NCBI GenBank assembly: GCA_000715605.1
Contig: KL568559.1
Span: 25,408 to 30,418, forward strand
Direction of reading: 5' to 3'
Length of the DNA stretch: 5,011 nt
Source of the DNA: Streptomyces speibonae
GTDB taxonomy: Bacteria > Actinomycetota > Actinomycetes > Streptomycetales > Streptomycetaceae
Below, piece after piece: positions 1 through 4,792 of this stretch. The notes beneath the pieces were generated by a model, which saw only the letters and a program-made list of their open reading frames with translations, did not search any database and was not told where the DNA came from. The translations under genes were made by a program, and so were the position numbers. Numbering within the stretch: the stretch's first letter is position 1; each line of letters starts with the position of its first letter.

Positions 1-721
1 CGCCACCGCGGCCACCACGGGCCGGGCGGTCGGCACCGCCACGGGCCGGGCGGTTGCCGGCGCGGGCAGCGGCGTTCTCGGCGCGGACCTCGGCGATGTT
101 CTTGACGTCGCCCTTGTAGATCCAGACCTTCACACCGATGCGGCCGAAGGTCGTCTTGGCCTCGAAGAAGCCGTAGTCCACGTTCGCGCGGAGCGTGTGC
201 AGGGGCACACGGCCCTCGCGGTAGAACTCCGAGCGGGACATCTCGGCGCCGCCGAGACGGCCACCGCACTGGATCTTGATGCCCTTGGCGCCCGCCTTCA
301 TCGCCGACTGCATGCTCTTGCGCATGGCGCGGCGGAAGGAGACGCGGGAGGAGAGCTGCTCGGCGACGGCCTGGGCCACCAGCTGGGCATCCGTCTCGGG
401 GTTCTTGACCTCGAGGATGTTCAGCTGGACCTGCTTGCCCGTGAGCTTCTCGAGGTCACCGCGGATGCGGTCGGCCTCGGCGCCGCGGCGGCCGATGACG
501 ATGCCCGGACGAGCGGTGTGGATGTCCACCCGCACGCGGTCACGGGTGCGCTCGATCTCGACCTTGGAGATGCCGGCGCGCTCCATGCCGGACGTCATCA
601 TCCGGCGGATGGCGACGTCTTCCTTGACGTAGTCCTTGTACAGCTTGTCGGCGTACCACCGCGACTTGAAGTCGGTGGTGACACCGAGCCGGAACCCGTG
701 CGGGTTTACCTTCTGGCCCAT
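1..721 (-). CDS. rpsC: 30S ribosomal protein S3 (3' end beyond the window)
   Basis: S3 sits in the 30S head near the mRNA entry channel and binds 16S rRNA with S10 and S14. The 240 visible residues start [13 protein letters not shown], the classic S3 N terminus. A type 2 KH domain spans about residues 39-107, with the GxxG loop as GRRG at 77-80. The C-terminal S3 domain follows, with [13 protein letters not shown] at 151-163 and the [11 protein letters not shown] block at 174-184. After about residue 212 comes a low-complexity Ala/Arg/Gly tail, as is usual in actinobacterial S3. No stop appears before the left edge, so the gene is cut by the window and is not broken. The ATG shares one base with the rplV stop (TAATG). 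A strong AAGGAAGGA Shine-Dalgarno lies inside the end of rplV, which indicates translational coupling. The gene is near certain; only its end is unseen. Confidence 0.98.
   Translation of the reverse strand, partial: MGQKVNPHGFRLGVTTDFKSRWYADKLYKDYVKEDVAIRRMMTSGMERAGISKVEIERTRDRVRVDIHTARPGIVIGRRGAEADRIRGDLEKLTGKQVQLNILEVKNPETDAQLVAQAVAEQLSSRVSFRRAMRKSMQSAMKAGAKGIKIQCGGRLGGAEMSRSEFYREGRVPLHTLRANVDYGFFEAKTTFGRIGVKVWIYKGDVKNIAEVRAENAAARAGNRPARGGADRPARGGRGG
12..54 (-). repeat. 24-base in-frame tandem repeat in the S3 tail
   Basis: Bases 12-30 recur at 36-54 with one mismatch, a period of 24 bases or 8 codons. On the minus strand this encodes RPARGG twice, separated by two residues (about residues 224-237). 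Because the period is in frame, the reading frame is kept. It lies in the disordered basic tail of S3, not in the KH or C-terminal fold. Similar Arg/Gly-rich tails are usual in actinobacterial S3, and copy number may vary between strains. Confidence 0.75.
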
Positions 722-1068
722 TACCGGGTTCCTTCCTTGCTGCTGACGACCACGGTGATGTGGCTGGTCCGCTTGCGGATCCGGTAGGCACGGCCCTGGG
801 CGCGCGGACGGAACCGCTTCAGGGTCGGGCCCTCGTCGACGTAGGCCTCGGAGATGAAGAGGCTGTCGACATCGGTGTGGTCGTAGTTGTGCGCGGCGTT
901 GGCGATGGCGCTGTCCAGCACCTTGCCGACCGGCACGCTCGCGGCCTGCGGGGCGAAACGCAGGACCGCCTGAGCCTCCGTGGCGTCCATGCCACGGATG
1001 AGGTCCACCACGCGGCGGGCCTTCATGGGCGTGACGCGGATGTACCGCGCCTGGGCCCTGGCTTCCAT
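721..1068 (-). CDS. rplV: 50S ribosomal protein L22
   Basis: L22 binds 23S rRNA, and its long beta-hairpin lines the nascent peptide exit tunnel. The 115-residue product starts [21 protein letters not shown], the conserved actinobacterial N terminus. The hairpin loop is at about residues 80-103 ([20 protein letters not shown]). Residues 83-85 (LKR) correspond to E. coli M82-K83-R84, whose deletion gives macrolide resistance; nothing is deleted here. The frame stays open upstream to a GTG at 1104 and an ATG at 1092. I chose the ATG at 1068 because AAGGGA (1079-1074) sits at good spacing before it and because homology starts there; the upstream choices lack a well-placed Shine-Dalgarno. The stop overlaps the rpsC start by one base. 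The 44-base gap to rpsS holds a small hairpin. Confidence 0.97.
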   Translation of the reverse strand: MEARAQARYIRVTPMKARRVVDLIRGMDATEAQAVLRFAPQAASVPVGKVLDSAIANAAHNYDHTDVDSLFISEAYVDEGPTLKRFRPRAQGRAYRIRKRTSHITVVVSSKEGTR

Positions 1069-1106
1069 GGTTGTCCCTTCAGTGTCTGTCATGGTCGATT
1101 GCACCC

Positions 1107-1121
1107 CGCCGACTAGCGGCG
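1107..1121 (-). promoter_or_regulatory. Small hairpin across the rpsS stop codon
   Basis: CGCCG and CGGCG form a perfect 5-bp inverted repeat around a 5-base loop. In the transcript the loop reads CUAGU and holds the rpsS UAG stop. There is no U tract, so it is not a classical intrinsic terminator, and transcription must continue into rplV. It could affect termination efficiency or coupling to rplV. A stem this short in GC-rich DNA may also be chance. Confidence 0.3.
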
Positions 1122-1394
1122 CTTCGACTTCCGGTCGTCCTTGACGTGGCCCCGGAAGGTGCGGGTCGGCGAGAACTCGCCGAGCTTGTGGCCGACCATC
1201 GACTCGGTGACAAACACCGGGATGTGGGTCTTGCCGTTGTGCACCGCGATCGTGTGGCCGAGCATCGCCGGGACGATCATCGAGCGGCGGGACCAGGTCT
1301 TGATGACGTTCTTGGTACCGGCTTCGTTCTGGGCGTCCACCTTCTTGATCAGGTGGTCGTCGACGAAGGGTCCCTTCTTCAAGCTACGAGGCAT
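1113..1394 (-). CDS. rpsS: 30S ribosomal protein S19
   Basis: S19 is a small basic protein of the 30S head that binds 16S rRNA with S13 and contacts A-site tRNA and the intersubunit bridge. The 93-residue product matches the usual length. It starts [15 protein letters not shown] and carries the S19 signature from about residue 69 to 83, [16 protein letters not shown]. It ends in a basic tail, KDDRKSKRR. The start lies 12 bases after the rplB stop. AAGGA overlaps that stop codon (TAAGGA), a little far (about 10 bases) from the ATG, so translation is probably coupled to rplB. No oddities were seen. Confidence 0.98.
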   Translation of the reverse strand: MPRSLKKGPFVDDHLIKKVDAQNEAGTKNVIKTWSRRSMIVPAMLGHTIAVHNGKTHIPVFVTESMVGHKLGEFSPTRTFRGHVKDDRKSKRR

Positions 1395-1406
1395 CTCAAC
1401 CCGTCC

Positions 1407-2243
1407 TTAGCGCTTCTTGTTCGTCTTGCGGCGGCGGACGATGTACTTGTTCGACGCCTTCTTGGGCGAACGAGTACGGCCTTCCTTCTTGCCCCACGGG
1501 GACACGGGGTGGCGACCACCGGAAGTGCGGCCCTCACCACCACCGTGCGGGTGGTCAACCGGGTTCATGACGACACCGCGGACGGTCGGGCGCACGCCCA
1601 GCCACCGCTTGCGGCCCGCCTTGCCCCAGCTGATGTTGCTCTGCTCGGCGTTGCCGACCTCGCCGACAGTGGCGCGGCAGCGGACGTCGACCAGGCGGAT
1701 CTCGCCGGACGGCATGCGCAGGTGGGCCATCTGGCCCTCCTTGGCGAGCAGCTGCACCGAGGCGCCGGCGGAGCGGGCGAACTTGGCGCCGCCGCCGGGA
1801 CGCAGCTCGATGGCGTGCAGCGTCGTACCGACCGGGATGTTGCGCAGGGCAAGGTTGTTGCCCGGCTTGATGTCGGCCCCGGGACCGTTCTCCACGCGGT
1901 CGCCCTGCTTCAGGTCACGCGGCGCGAGGATGTAGCGCTTCTCGCCGTCCGCGTAGTGCAGGAGCGCGATGCGCGCGGTGCGGTTGGGGTCGTACTCGAT
2001 GTGCGCGACCTTCGCCGGCACGCCGTCCTTGTCGTGACGACGGAAGTCGATCACGCGGTAGGCGCGCTTGTGGCCACCGCCCTGGTGGCGGACGGTCACA
2101 CGACCGGAATTGTTACGGCCGCCCTTGCTGTGCAGGGGGCGGACCAGCGACTTCTCCGGCGTGGACCGCGTGACCTCGACGAAGTCGGCGACGCTGGAGC
2201 CACGACGGCCCGGAGTCGTCGGCTTGTACTTGCGGATACCCAT
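1407..2243 (-). CDS. rplB: 50S ribosomal protein L2
   Basis: L2 is a primary 23S rRNA-binding protein needed for subunit association and for the peptidyl transferase region. The 278-residue product is full length. It starts [15 protein letters not shown]. An OB-fold RNA-binding domain covers about residues 40-120, and an SH3-like domain about 125-205. The hallmark C-terminal block [21 protein letters not shown] lies at 226-246; its histidines at 231 and 233 belong to the motif that includes the functionally important His229 of E. coli. The C terminus is strongly basic ([11 protein letters not shown]). The start is 50 bases downstream of the rplW stop, the largest gap between the ribosomal protein genes here apart from the leader. 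That gap holds two inverted repeats and a GAGGA Shine-Dalgarno candidate 10 bases before the ATG. Confidence 0.99.
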   Translation of the reverse strand: MGIRKYKPTTPGRRGSSVADFVEVTRSTPEKSLVRPLHSKGGRNNSGRVTVRHQGGGHKRAYRVIDFRRHDKDGVPAKVAHIEYDPNRTARIALLHYADGEKRYILAPRDLKQGDRVENGPGADIKPGNNLALRNIPVGTTLHAIELRPGGGAKFARSAGASVQLLAKEGQMAHLRMPSGEIRLVDVRCRATVGEVGNAEQSNISWGKAGRKRWLGVRPTVRGVVMNPVDHPHGGGEGRTSGGRHPVSPWGKKEGRTRSPKKASNKYIVRRRKTNKKR

Positions 2244-2256
2244 TGTCTCTCAGTCC

Positions 2257-2272
2257 TCGGAAGTGATTCCGA
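2257..2272 (-). promoter_or_regulatory. Hairpin abutting the rplB ribosome-binding site
   Basis: A perfect 6-bp inverted repeat, TCGGAA and TTCCGA in transcript sense, closes a UCAC loop. Two further U-G wobble pairs are possible outside. The last two bases of the 3' arm (GA) begin the GAGGA Shine-Dalgarno candidate of rplB, so the extended stem would partly cover it. It could tune rplB translation or make it depend on ribosomes finishing rplW. Function is inferred from position only. Confidence 0.45.
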
Positions 2273-2285
2273 AATCTGGACGATC

Positions 2286-2305
2286 CCGACCGCTTACGCG
2301 GTCGG
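2286..2305 (-). promoter_or_regulatory. Perfect 8-bp GNRA hairpin enclosing the rplW stop codon
   Basis: In transcript sense CCGACCGC pairs perfectly with GCGGUCGG around the tetraloop GUAA, a member of the stable GNRA class; a further U-G pair is possible outside. The loop's last three bases are the rplW UAA stop. The 5' arm encodes the last residues of L23. No U tract follows, so it is not a standard intrinsic terminator, although a partial terminator, an RNA processing or stability element, or a protein-binding site is possible. It lies 13 bases upstream of the second hairpin in the same gap. Confidence 0.55.
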
Positions 2306-2713
2306 ACCGCCGAAGATGTCGATTCGGTCGCCCTCGGCAAGGGTCACGATCGCGCGCTTGGTCGCCGCACGCTGGCCGAAGCCGGTACGGGTCCGCTTGC
2401 GCTTGCCCACACGGTTGATCGTGTTGACCCCGGTGACCTTGACCTCGAAGACCGCCTGGACGGCCTGCTTGATCTGGGTCTTGTTCGCGCTCGGGTCGAC
2501 GAGGAACGTGTACTTGTTCTCGTCGATCAGCGCGTAGCTCTTCTCCGACACGACCGGCTTCAGCAGGACGTCACGGGGGTCCGTGTACGCCTTGCTCGCC
2601 GGGGTGACGACGGTGTTCTTGCCTTCGGCCTCGTGACGGCGCGCCTTGGCGACGCGACGGGCCTTGGCCGCCTTGGCGGCCTTCGAGGCGATCGAGGGGT
2701 GACGGGCAGCCAT
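2294..2713 (-). CDS. rplW: 50S ribosomal protein L23 with N-terminal extension
   Basis: L23 sits at the tunnel exit of the 50S subunit and docks trigger factor and the signal recognition particle. The product has 139 residues, against about 100 in E. coli. The extra length is an Ala/Lys/Arg-rich N-terminal segment (residues 1 to about 45) with repeated AAKA-type blocks, which I recall from Streptomyces L23. The core starts near [16 protein letters not shown] (45-60). Glu57 in VVSEK aligns with E. coli Glu18, the trigger factor contact. The basic loop [13 protein letters not shown] (103-115) is the rRNA-binding extension. The ATG overlaps the rplD stop by one base (TGATG), and GAGG lies just upstream inside rplD. 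The frame is open further upstream, but that is only the shadow of rplD. Confidence 0.97.
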   Translation of the reverse strand: MAARHPSIASKAAKAAKARRVAKARRHEAEGKNTVVTPASKAYTDPRDVLLKPVVSEKSYALIDENKYTFLVDPSANKTQIKQAVQAVFEVKVTGVNTINRVGKRKRTRTGFGQRAATKRAIVTLAEGDRIDIFGGPTA

Positions 2714-3372
2714 CAGACCTCGCTCCCTTCGTTGTCGTTGGCCTTGTTCGGGCCGGCGACGAAGGACTCGAAAGCGGCCTTGGTGAAGACCACGTCGTCC
2801 GAGACGAGAACGTCGTACGTGTTCAGCTGGCCCGGCTCCAGGATGTGGACCTGGGGCAGGTTGCGGGCGGACAGCCACGCGGCCTCGTCGGCGCGGTCGA
2901 CGACCAGGAGCAGGTTCTTGCGCTCCGAGATCTTGCCGAACAGCGTCCTGGCGGCCTTCGTGGAGGGCGTCTCACCCTCGATCACGCCGGTGACGACGTG
3001 GATGCGGTTGTGGCGGGCCCGGTCGGTGAGGGCGTGGCGCAGGGCCGCGGCCTTCATCTTCTTGGGGGTCCGCTGCGAGTAGTCGCGCGGCTGCGGGCCG
3101 TGGACGACGCCACCGCCGGCGAACTGCGGGGCGCGGGTCGAGCCCTGACGGGCGCGGCCGGTGCCCTTCTGGCGGTACGGCTTGCGGCCACCGCCACGGA
3201 CTTCACCGCGGGACTTGGTCTTGTGGGTGCCCTGGCGGGCAGCGGCCAGCTGCGCGACGACGACCTGGTGGATCAGCGGGATGCTGACCTTCTCGACGTC
3301 GAAGATCTCCGCGGGGAGCTCGACGGTACCGGCCTTGTCGCCCGCCGGCGAAAGGATGTCAACAGTGCTCAT
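2713..3372 (-). CDS. rplD: 50S ribosomal protein L4
   Basis: L4 binds 23S rRNA early in assembly, and its long internal loop reaches the exit tunnel constriction beside L22. In E. coli it is also the autogenous repressor of this operon; whether that holds here is unknown. The 219-residue product shows the N-terminal [16 protein letters not shown] block (35-50). The tunnel loop spans about 55-95, including [18 protein letters not shown] (60-77). Lys69 corresponds to E. coli Lys63, where Lys-to-Glu gives erythromycin resistance; the sensitive-type lysine is kept. The C-terminal domain contains NLLLVVD (153-159) and the ARNLPQV block (169-175). The start is 8 bases after the rplC stop, with a GAGGT Shine-Dalgarno that begins within that stop (TGAGGT), which favours coupling. 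Confidence 0.98.
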   Translation of the reverse strand: MSTVDILSPAGDKAGTVELPAEIFDVEKVSIPLIHQVVVAQLAAARQGTHKTKSRGEVRGGGRKPYRQKGTGRARQGSTRAPQFAGGGVVHGPQPRDYSQRTPKKMKAAALRHALTDRARHNRIHVVTGVIEGETPSTKAARTLFGKISERKNLLLVVDRADEAAWLSARNLPQVHILEPGQLNTYDVLVSDDVVFTKAAFESFVAGPNKANDNEGSEV

Positions 3373-3380
3373 CGGTTACC

Positions 3381-4025
3381 TCAGGCCCCCTTGGCCGCGG
3401 TGCGGACCAGGACGAGGCCGCCGTTCGGACCGGGAACCGCGCCCTTGATGAGCAGCAGACCCTTCTCCGCGTCAACGGCGTGGACGGTCAGGTTCTGGGT
3501 GGTGACCCGCTCGTTGCCCATGCGGCCCGCCATGCGGAGGCCCTTGAACACACGGCCCGGAGTGGCGCAGCCACCGATGGAGCCGGGCGAGCGGTGCTTG
3601 CGCTGGGTACCGTGTCCGGCGCCGAGGCCACGGAAGTTGTGGCGCTTCATGACACCGGCGAAGCCCTTGCCCTTGCTCTTGCCGGTCACGTCGACCTTCA
3701 CGCCGGCCTCGAACACCTCGGCGGTGACTTCCTGGCCCAGCGTGTACTCGGAGGCGTCCGCCGTGCGGATCTCGACGAGGTGACGACGGGGGGTGACGTC
3801 GGCCTTGGCGAAGTGACCCTTGAGGGGCTTGTTCACCTTGCGCGGGTCGATCTCGCCGAAGGCGAGCTGGACCGACTCGTAGCCGTCGACGTCGTTCGTA
3901 CGGACCTGGGTGACGACGTTGGGGCCGGCCTTGACGACGGTGACCGGGACGACACGGTTGTTCTCGTCCCACACCTGCGTCATGCCGAGCTTCTCGCCCA
4001 GGATGCCCTTGATCTGCTTAGCCAT
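3381..4025 (-). CDS. rplC: 50S ribosomal protein L3
   Basis: L3 is one of the first proteins to bind 23S rRNA; a long central extension reaches toward the peptidyl transferase centre. The 214-residue product has the usual bacterial length. It begins [20 protein letters not shown], with the conserved G-x-K-x-GMTQ start (residues 10-17). The extension covers about 115-172: [16 protein letters not shown] (118-133), then [16 protein letters not shown] (137-152) and the [17 protein letters not shown] block (154-170). A Gln at 141 (HGTQ) lies where E. coli L3 is methylated by PrmB, by family comparison. The start follows the rpsJ stop by 18 bases, with GAAGAG immediately before the ATG as a weak Shine-Dalgarno. 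No truncation or frameshift is seen. Confidence 0.98.
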   Translation of the reverse strand: MAKQIKGILGEKLGMTQVWDENNRVVPVTVVKAGPNVVTQVRTNDVDGYESVQLAFGEIDPRKVNKPLKGHFAKADVTPRRHLVEIRTADASEYTLGQEVTAEVFEAGVKVDVTGKSKGKGFAGVMKRHNFRGLGAGHGTQRKHRSPGSIGGCATPGRVFKGLRMAGRMGNERVTTQNLTVHAVDAEKGLLLIKGAVPGPNGGLVLVRTAAKGA

Positions 4026-4031
4026 CTCTTC

Positions 4032-4057
4032 AGATCACCGGCCTCAGAGCTTGATCT
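4032..4057 (-). promoter_or_regulatory. Inverted repeat spanning the rpsJ stop codon
   Basis: AGATCA and TGATCT form a perfect 6-bp inverted repeat with a 14-base loop that contains the rpsJ UGA stop; the 3' arm lies just before the rplC Shine-Dalgarno candidate GAAGAG. The AT content of the arms and the large loop make the stem weak. It could influence passage from rpsJ to rplC, or be chance. Confidence 0.2.
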
Positions 4058-4352
4058 CGATGTCGACACCGGCCGGGAGGTCGAGTCGCATCAGAGAGTC
4101 AACGGTCTTGGGGGTCGGGTCGAGGATGTCGATCAGGCGCTTGTGCGTGCGCATCTCGAAGTGCTCGCGCGAGTCCTTGTACTTGTGCGGCGACTTGATG
4201 ACGCAGTACACGTTCTTCTCAGTGGGCAGCGGCACCGGGCCCGCGACCGACGCACCAGTGCGGGTCACCGTCTCGACGATCTTCTTCGCCGAGGAGTCGA
4301 TGACCTCGTGGTCGTAGGCCTTGAGCCGGATGCGGATCTTCTGTCCCGCCAT
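4044..4352 (-). CDS. rpsJ: 30S ribosomal protein S10 (NusE)
   Basis: S10 assembles into the 30S head and, as NusE, joins the NusB antitermination complex and contacts NusG. The 102-residue product is the normal length. It starts [19 protein letters not shown]. The S10 signature runs through [17 protein letters not shown] (39-55) and the loop [20 protein letters not shown] (56-75). The latter includes the region altered in tetracycline- or tigecycline-resistant S10 variants of other bacteria; nothing abnormal is visible. It is the first gene of the operon after a long leader. The frame is open 137 codons upstream, but I chose the ATG at 4352 because homology begins exactly there. The Shine-Dalgarno is unusual: AGGA is 13 bases from the ATG, while a nearer GAAG (5 bases away) lies inside a small inverted repeat. 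Confidence 0.99.
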   Translation of the reverse strand: MAGQKIRIRLKAYDHEVIDSSAKKIVETVTRTGASVAGPVPLPTEKNVYCVIKSPHKYKDSREHFEMRTHKRLIDILDPTPKTVDSLMRLDLPAGVDIEIKL

Positions 4353-4354
4353 GG

Positions 4355-4365
4355 CTACTTCGTAG
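4355..4365 (-). promoter_or_regulatory. Inverted repeat between rpsJ Shine-Dalgarno and start
   Basis: CTAC and GTAG form a perfect 4-bp inverted repeat around GAA in transcript sense. It falls exactly between AGGA (4369-4366) and the ATG at 4352. If folded, it would shorten the effective spacing of AGGA to the start and occlude the alternative GAAG. If open, GAAG is 5 bases from the ATG. The stem is short, so stability in the cell is doubtful. Confidence 0.3.
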
Positions 4366-4386
4366 TCCTGTCTCTCTTTACGCTCT

Positions 4387-4402
4387 GGACCCGGCAGGAT
4401 CC
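4387..4402 (-). promoter_or_regulatory. Leader stem-loop nearest rpsJ
   Basis: In transcript sense GGAUCC pairs with GGGUCC (five Watson-Crick pairs and one U-G) around the loop UGCC. It is the last substantial stem before the ribosome-binding region of rpsJ and lies four bases from the next stem upstream. Confidence 0.4.
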
Positions 4403-4406
4403 CCTC

Positions 4407-4430
4407 CGCTCCGACCCACGCGGTCGGGCG
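4407..4430 (-). promoter_or_regulatory. Leader stem-loop, 9 bp with one bulge
   Basis: CCGACC pairs with GGUCGG around the loop GCGUG. The stem continues by three more pairs (CGC with GCG) after a single bulged A on the 3' side. It is one of the most stable-looking stems in the leader. No U tract follows (AGGGGAUCC comes next), so it is not a classical terminator. Confidence 0.5.
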
Positions 4431-4438
4431 TGTCGCAG

Positions 4439-4482
4439 TCCCGCTGACACAAATGTCCCTTGTTCGAACATCCCTGCGGGAT
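4439..4482 (-). promoter_or_regulatory. Leader segment with competing pairings and a palindrome
   Basis: In transcript sense AUCCC and GGGAU (4482-4478 and 4474-4470) form a perfect 5-bp stem with a GCA triloop. The same UCCCGC (4481-4476) can instead pair with GCGGGA (4444-4439), so the two folds exclude each other. Between them lies the perfect 10-base palindrome TGTTCGAACA (4461-4470). TGACAC, in plus-strand sense, occurs twice, at 4445-4450 and 4483-4488. A switch or a protein-binding site is possible; neither is shown. Confidence 0.35.
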
Positions 4483-4508
4483 TGACACGGCCCTACCAGA
4501 ACCGCGGA

Positions 4509-4530
4509 CCGGGGGCGAAAGGCCCACCGG
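4509..4530 (-). promoter_or_regulatory. Leader stem-loop, 8 bp with one bulged U
   Basis: In transcript sense CCGG, bulged U, GGGC, loop CUUUC, then GCCC and CCGG. All eight pairs are G-C, so it should be very stable. It directly abuts the preceding stem at 4531-4550. Downstream sequence is UCCGCGG, not U-rich, so a simple intrinsic terminator is unlikely, though an attenuator without a U tract cannot be excluded. Confidence 0.5.
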
Positions 4531-4550
4531 GTGCCTGGCCGGCGCCGCAC
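4531..4550 (-). promoter_or_regulatory. Leader stem-loop, 7 bp with two-base bulge
   Basis: In transcript sense GUGC and GGC pair with GCC and GCAC around a GCCG loop, with AG bulged on the 3' side. It is contiguous with the stem at 4509-4530, so the two could stack coaxially. The region is rich in G and C and other pairings can compete. Confidence 0.35.
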
Positions 4551-4574
4551 GACGCTTCCCGGAAGATTCCCGTA

Positions 4575-4612
4575 CGTCCGCCCCTGCACCTTGCGGTGCA
4601 ATGCGTGGGACG
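4575..4612 (-). promoter_or_regulatory. GNRA-capped leader stem with internal loop
   Basis: The inner stem UGCACC/GGUGCA (4600-4595 and 4590-4585) is perfect and is capped by GCAA, a GNRA tetraloop in transcript sense only; a U-G pair may extend it. An outer 5-bp stem CGUCC/GGACG (4612-4608 and 4579-4575) encloses it across an asymmetric internal loop of 7 and 5 bases. A GNRA cap plus an internal loop is typical of functional, protein-binding or tertiary-contact RNA, and it indicates the minus strand as the structured one. Binding partner unknown. Confidence 0.5.
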
Positions 4613-4639
4613 ACGAGTACTGTGGGACTCGCTTCCGGT

Positions 4640-4654
4640 CCTCCCGGCGGGAGG
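4640..4654 (-). promoter_or_regulatory. Leader inverted repeat, 6 bp with triloop
   Basis: CCTCCC and GGGAGG form a perfect 6-bp inverted repeat around GCC in transcript sense. The GGGAGG arm resembles a Shine-Dalgarno sequence and the other arm an anti-Shine-Dalgarno sequence, so folding would hide it. No well-placed start codon follows GGGAGG, so a masked leader peptide is not supported. Confidence 0.4.
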
Positions 4655-4731
4655 CGCGCAGCATCAACGCTCGACCGAGCAACTCCGACAGTCTGCCATA
4701 GCGGGCAGGGGCCTGGCCAATCGGGCGAGAG

Positions 4732-4759
4732 AGATTACCCCGCGAATGGCCCCGGTCAA
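4732..4759 (-). promoter_or_regulatory. Candidate housekeeping promoter of the S10 operon
   Basis: TTGACC (4759-4754) and TAATCT (4737-4732) are separated by 16 bases. They match the -35 (TTGACA) and -10 (TAnnnT) consensus of the main vegetative sigma factor of actinomycetes. A G at 4726, six bases past the -10, is a reasonable transcription start. The site begins 14 bases after the cupin stop codon and is the best promoter match I found in the intergenic stretch on this strand. It was located by eye, without measured transcription starts, and further promoters may exist. Confidence 0.55.
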
Positions 4760-4792
4760 ACAAGGTGACGGCATCAGCCCTGTTTGGCGACC
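4754..4792 (-). terminator. Inverted repeat across the cupin stop codon
   Basis: In transcript sense GGUC, a three-base bulge GCC, and AAACAGGG pair with CCUUGUUU and GACC. That gives 12 pairs including one G-U, around a 12-base loop that contains the UGA stop of the cupin gene. The 3' arm overlaps the candidate -35 of the rpsJ promoter. It could end transcription of the cupin gene, but no U tract follows (GGGGCC comes next). It could also be an operator at the promoter, or chance. Confidence 0.3.

Larger units (their letters stand above)
4353..4726 (-). promoter_or_regulatory. Structured 5' leader of the S10 operon
   Basis: The stretch between the cupin gene and rpsJ contains no convincing gene. 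If the promoter call is right, it forms a leader of about 374 bases. It is densely packed with inverted repeats, listed separately: 4640-4654, 4575-4612, 4531-4550, 4509-4530, 4439-4482, 4407-4430 and 4387-4402. The stems at 4531-4550 and 4509-4530 abut without a gap. Long rpsJ leaders control the S10 operon in E. coli, where L4 acts on transcription and translation. I cannot match this sequence to that leader. A ribosomal protein-binding leader or attenuator is an inference from location and structure. Confidence 0.6.

Noticed and set aside
1069..1104. Earlier GTG (1104) or ATG (1092) start for rplV
   Set aside because: Neither has a well-placed Shine-Dalgarno, while the ATG at 1068 has AAGGGA just upstream and matches the conserved L22 N terminus.
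1071..2537. Long open reading frame on the plus strand opposite rplB, rpsS and part of rplW (488 codons)
   Set aside because: It is antisense to certain ribosomal protein genes, and its translation is low-complexity (Ala, Arg, Val, Asp, Leu). Such open antisense frames are normal in high-GC genomes.
2714..2878. Upstream extension of the rplW frame into rplD
   Set aside because: It lies wholly within conserved rplD coding sequence. The start coupled at TGATG gives the expected L23 N terminus.
2845..3783. Plus-strand open reading frame of 312 codons opposite rplD and rplC
   Set aside because: Same reasoning: antisense to conserved genes, biased composition, no recognisable domain.
4461..4470. 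TGTTCGAACA as a tRNA T-loop or as a LexA SOS box
   Set aside because: The GTTCGAA string resembles a tRNA T-loop, but the flanks do not form a T stem and no other tRNA arm or CCA end is present. The actinobacterial SOS box has CGAAC and GTTCG in the opposite, spaced arrangement.
4482..4510. TTGACA on the plus strand as a -35 box for a divergent transcript
   Set aside because: The sequence 17 bases further (CGGACC) does not resemble a -10 element, and no plausible plus-strand gene follows.
4664..4699. 11-codon reading frame [11 protein letters not shown] in the leader, whose stop overlaps another ATG (TGATG)
   Set aside because: No convincing Shine-Dalgarno precedes it, and very short frames like this occur by chance. 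A leader peptide would need ribosome profiling support.
4353..4763. Open frame extending rpsJ upstream by up to 137 codons
   Set aside because: S10 homology begins at the ATG at 4352 and S10 is normally about 102 residues. The extension would be a random Arg-rich sequence translated from the structured leader.
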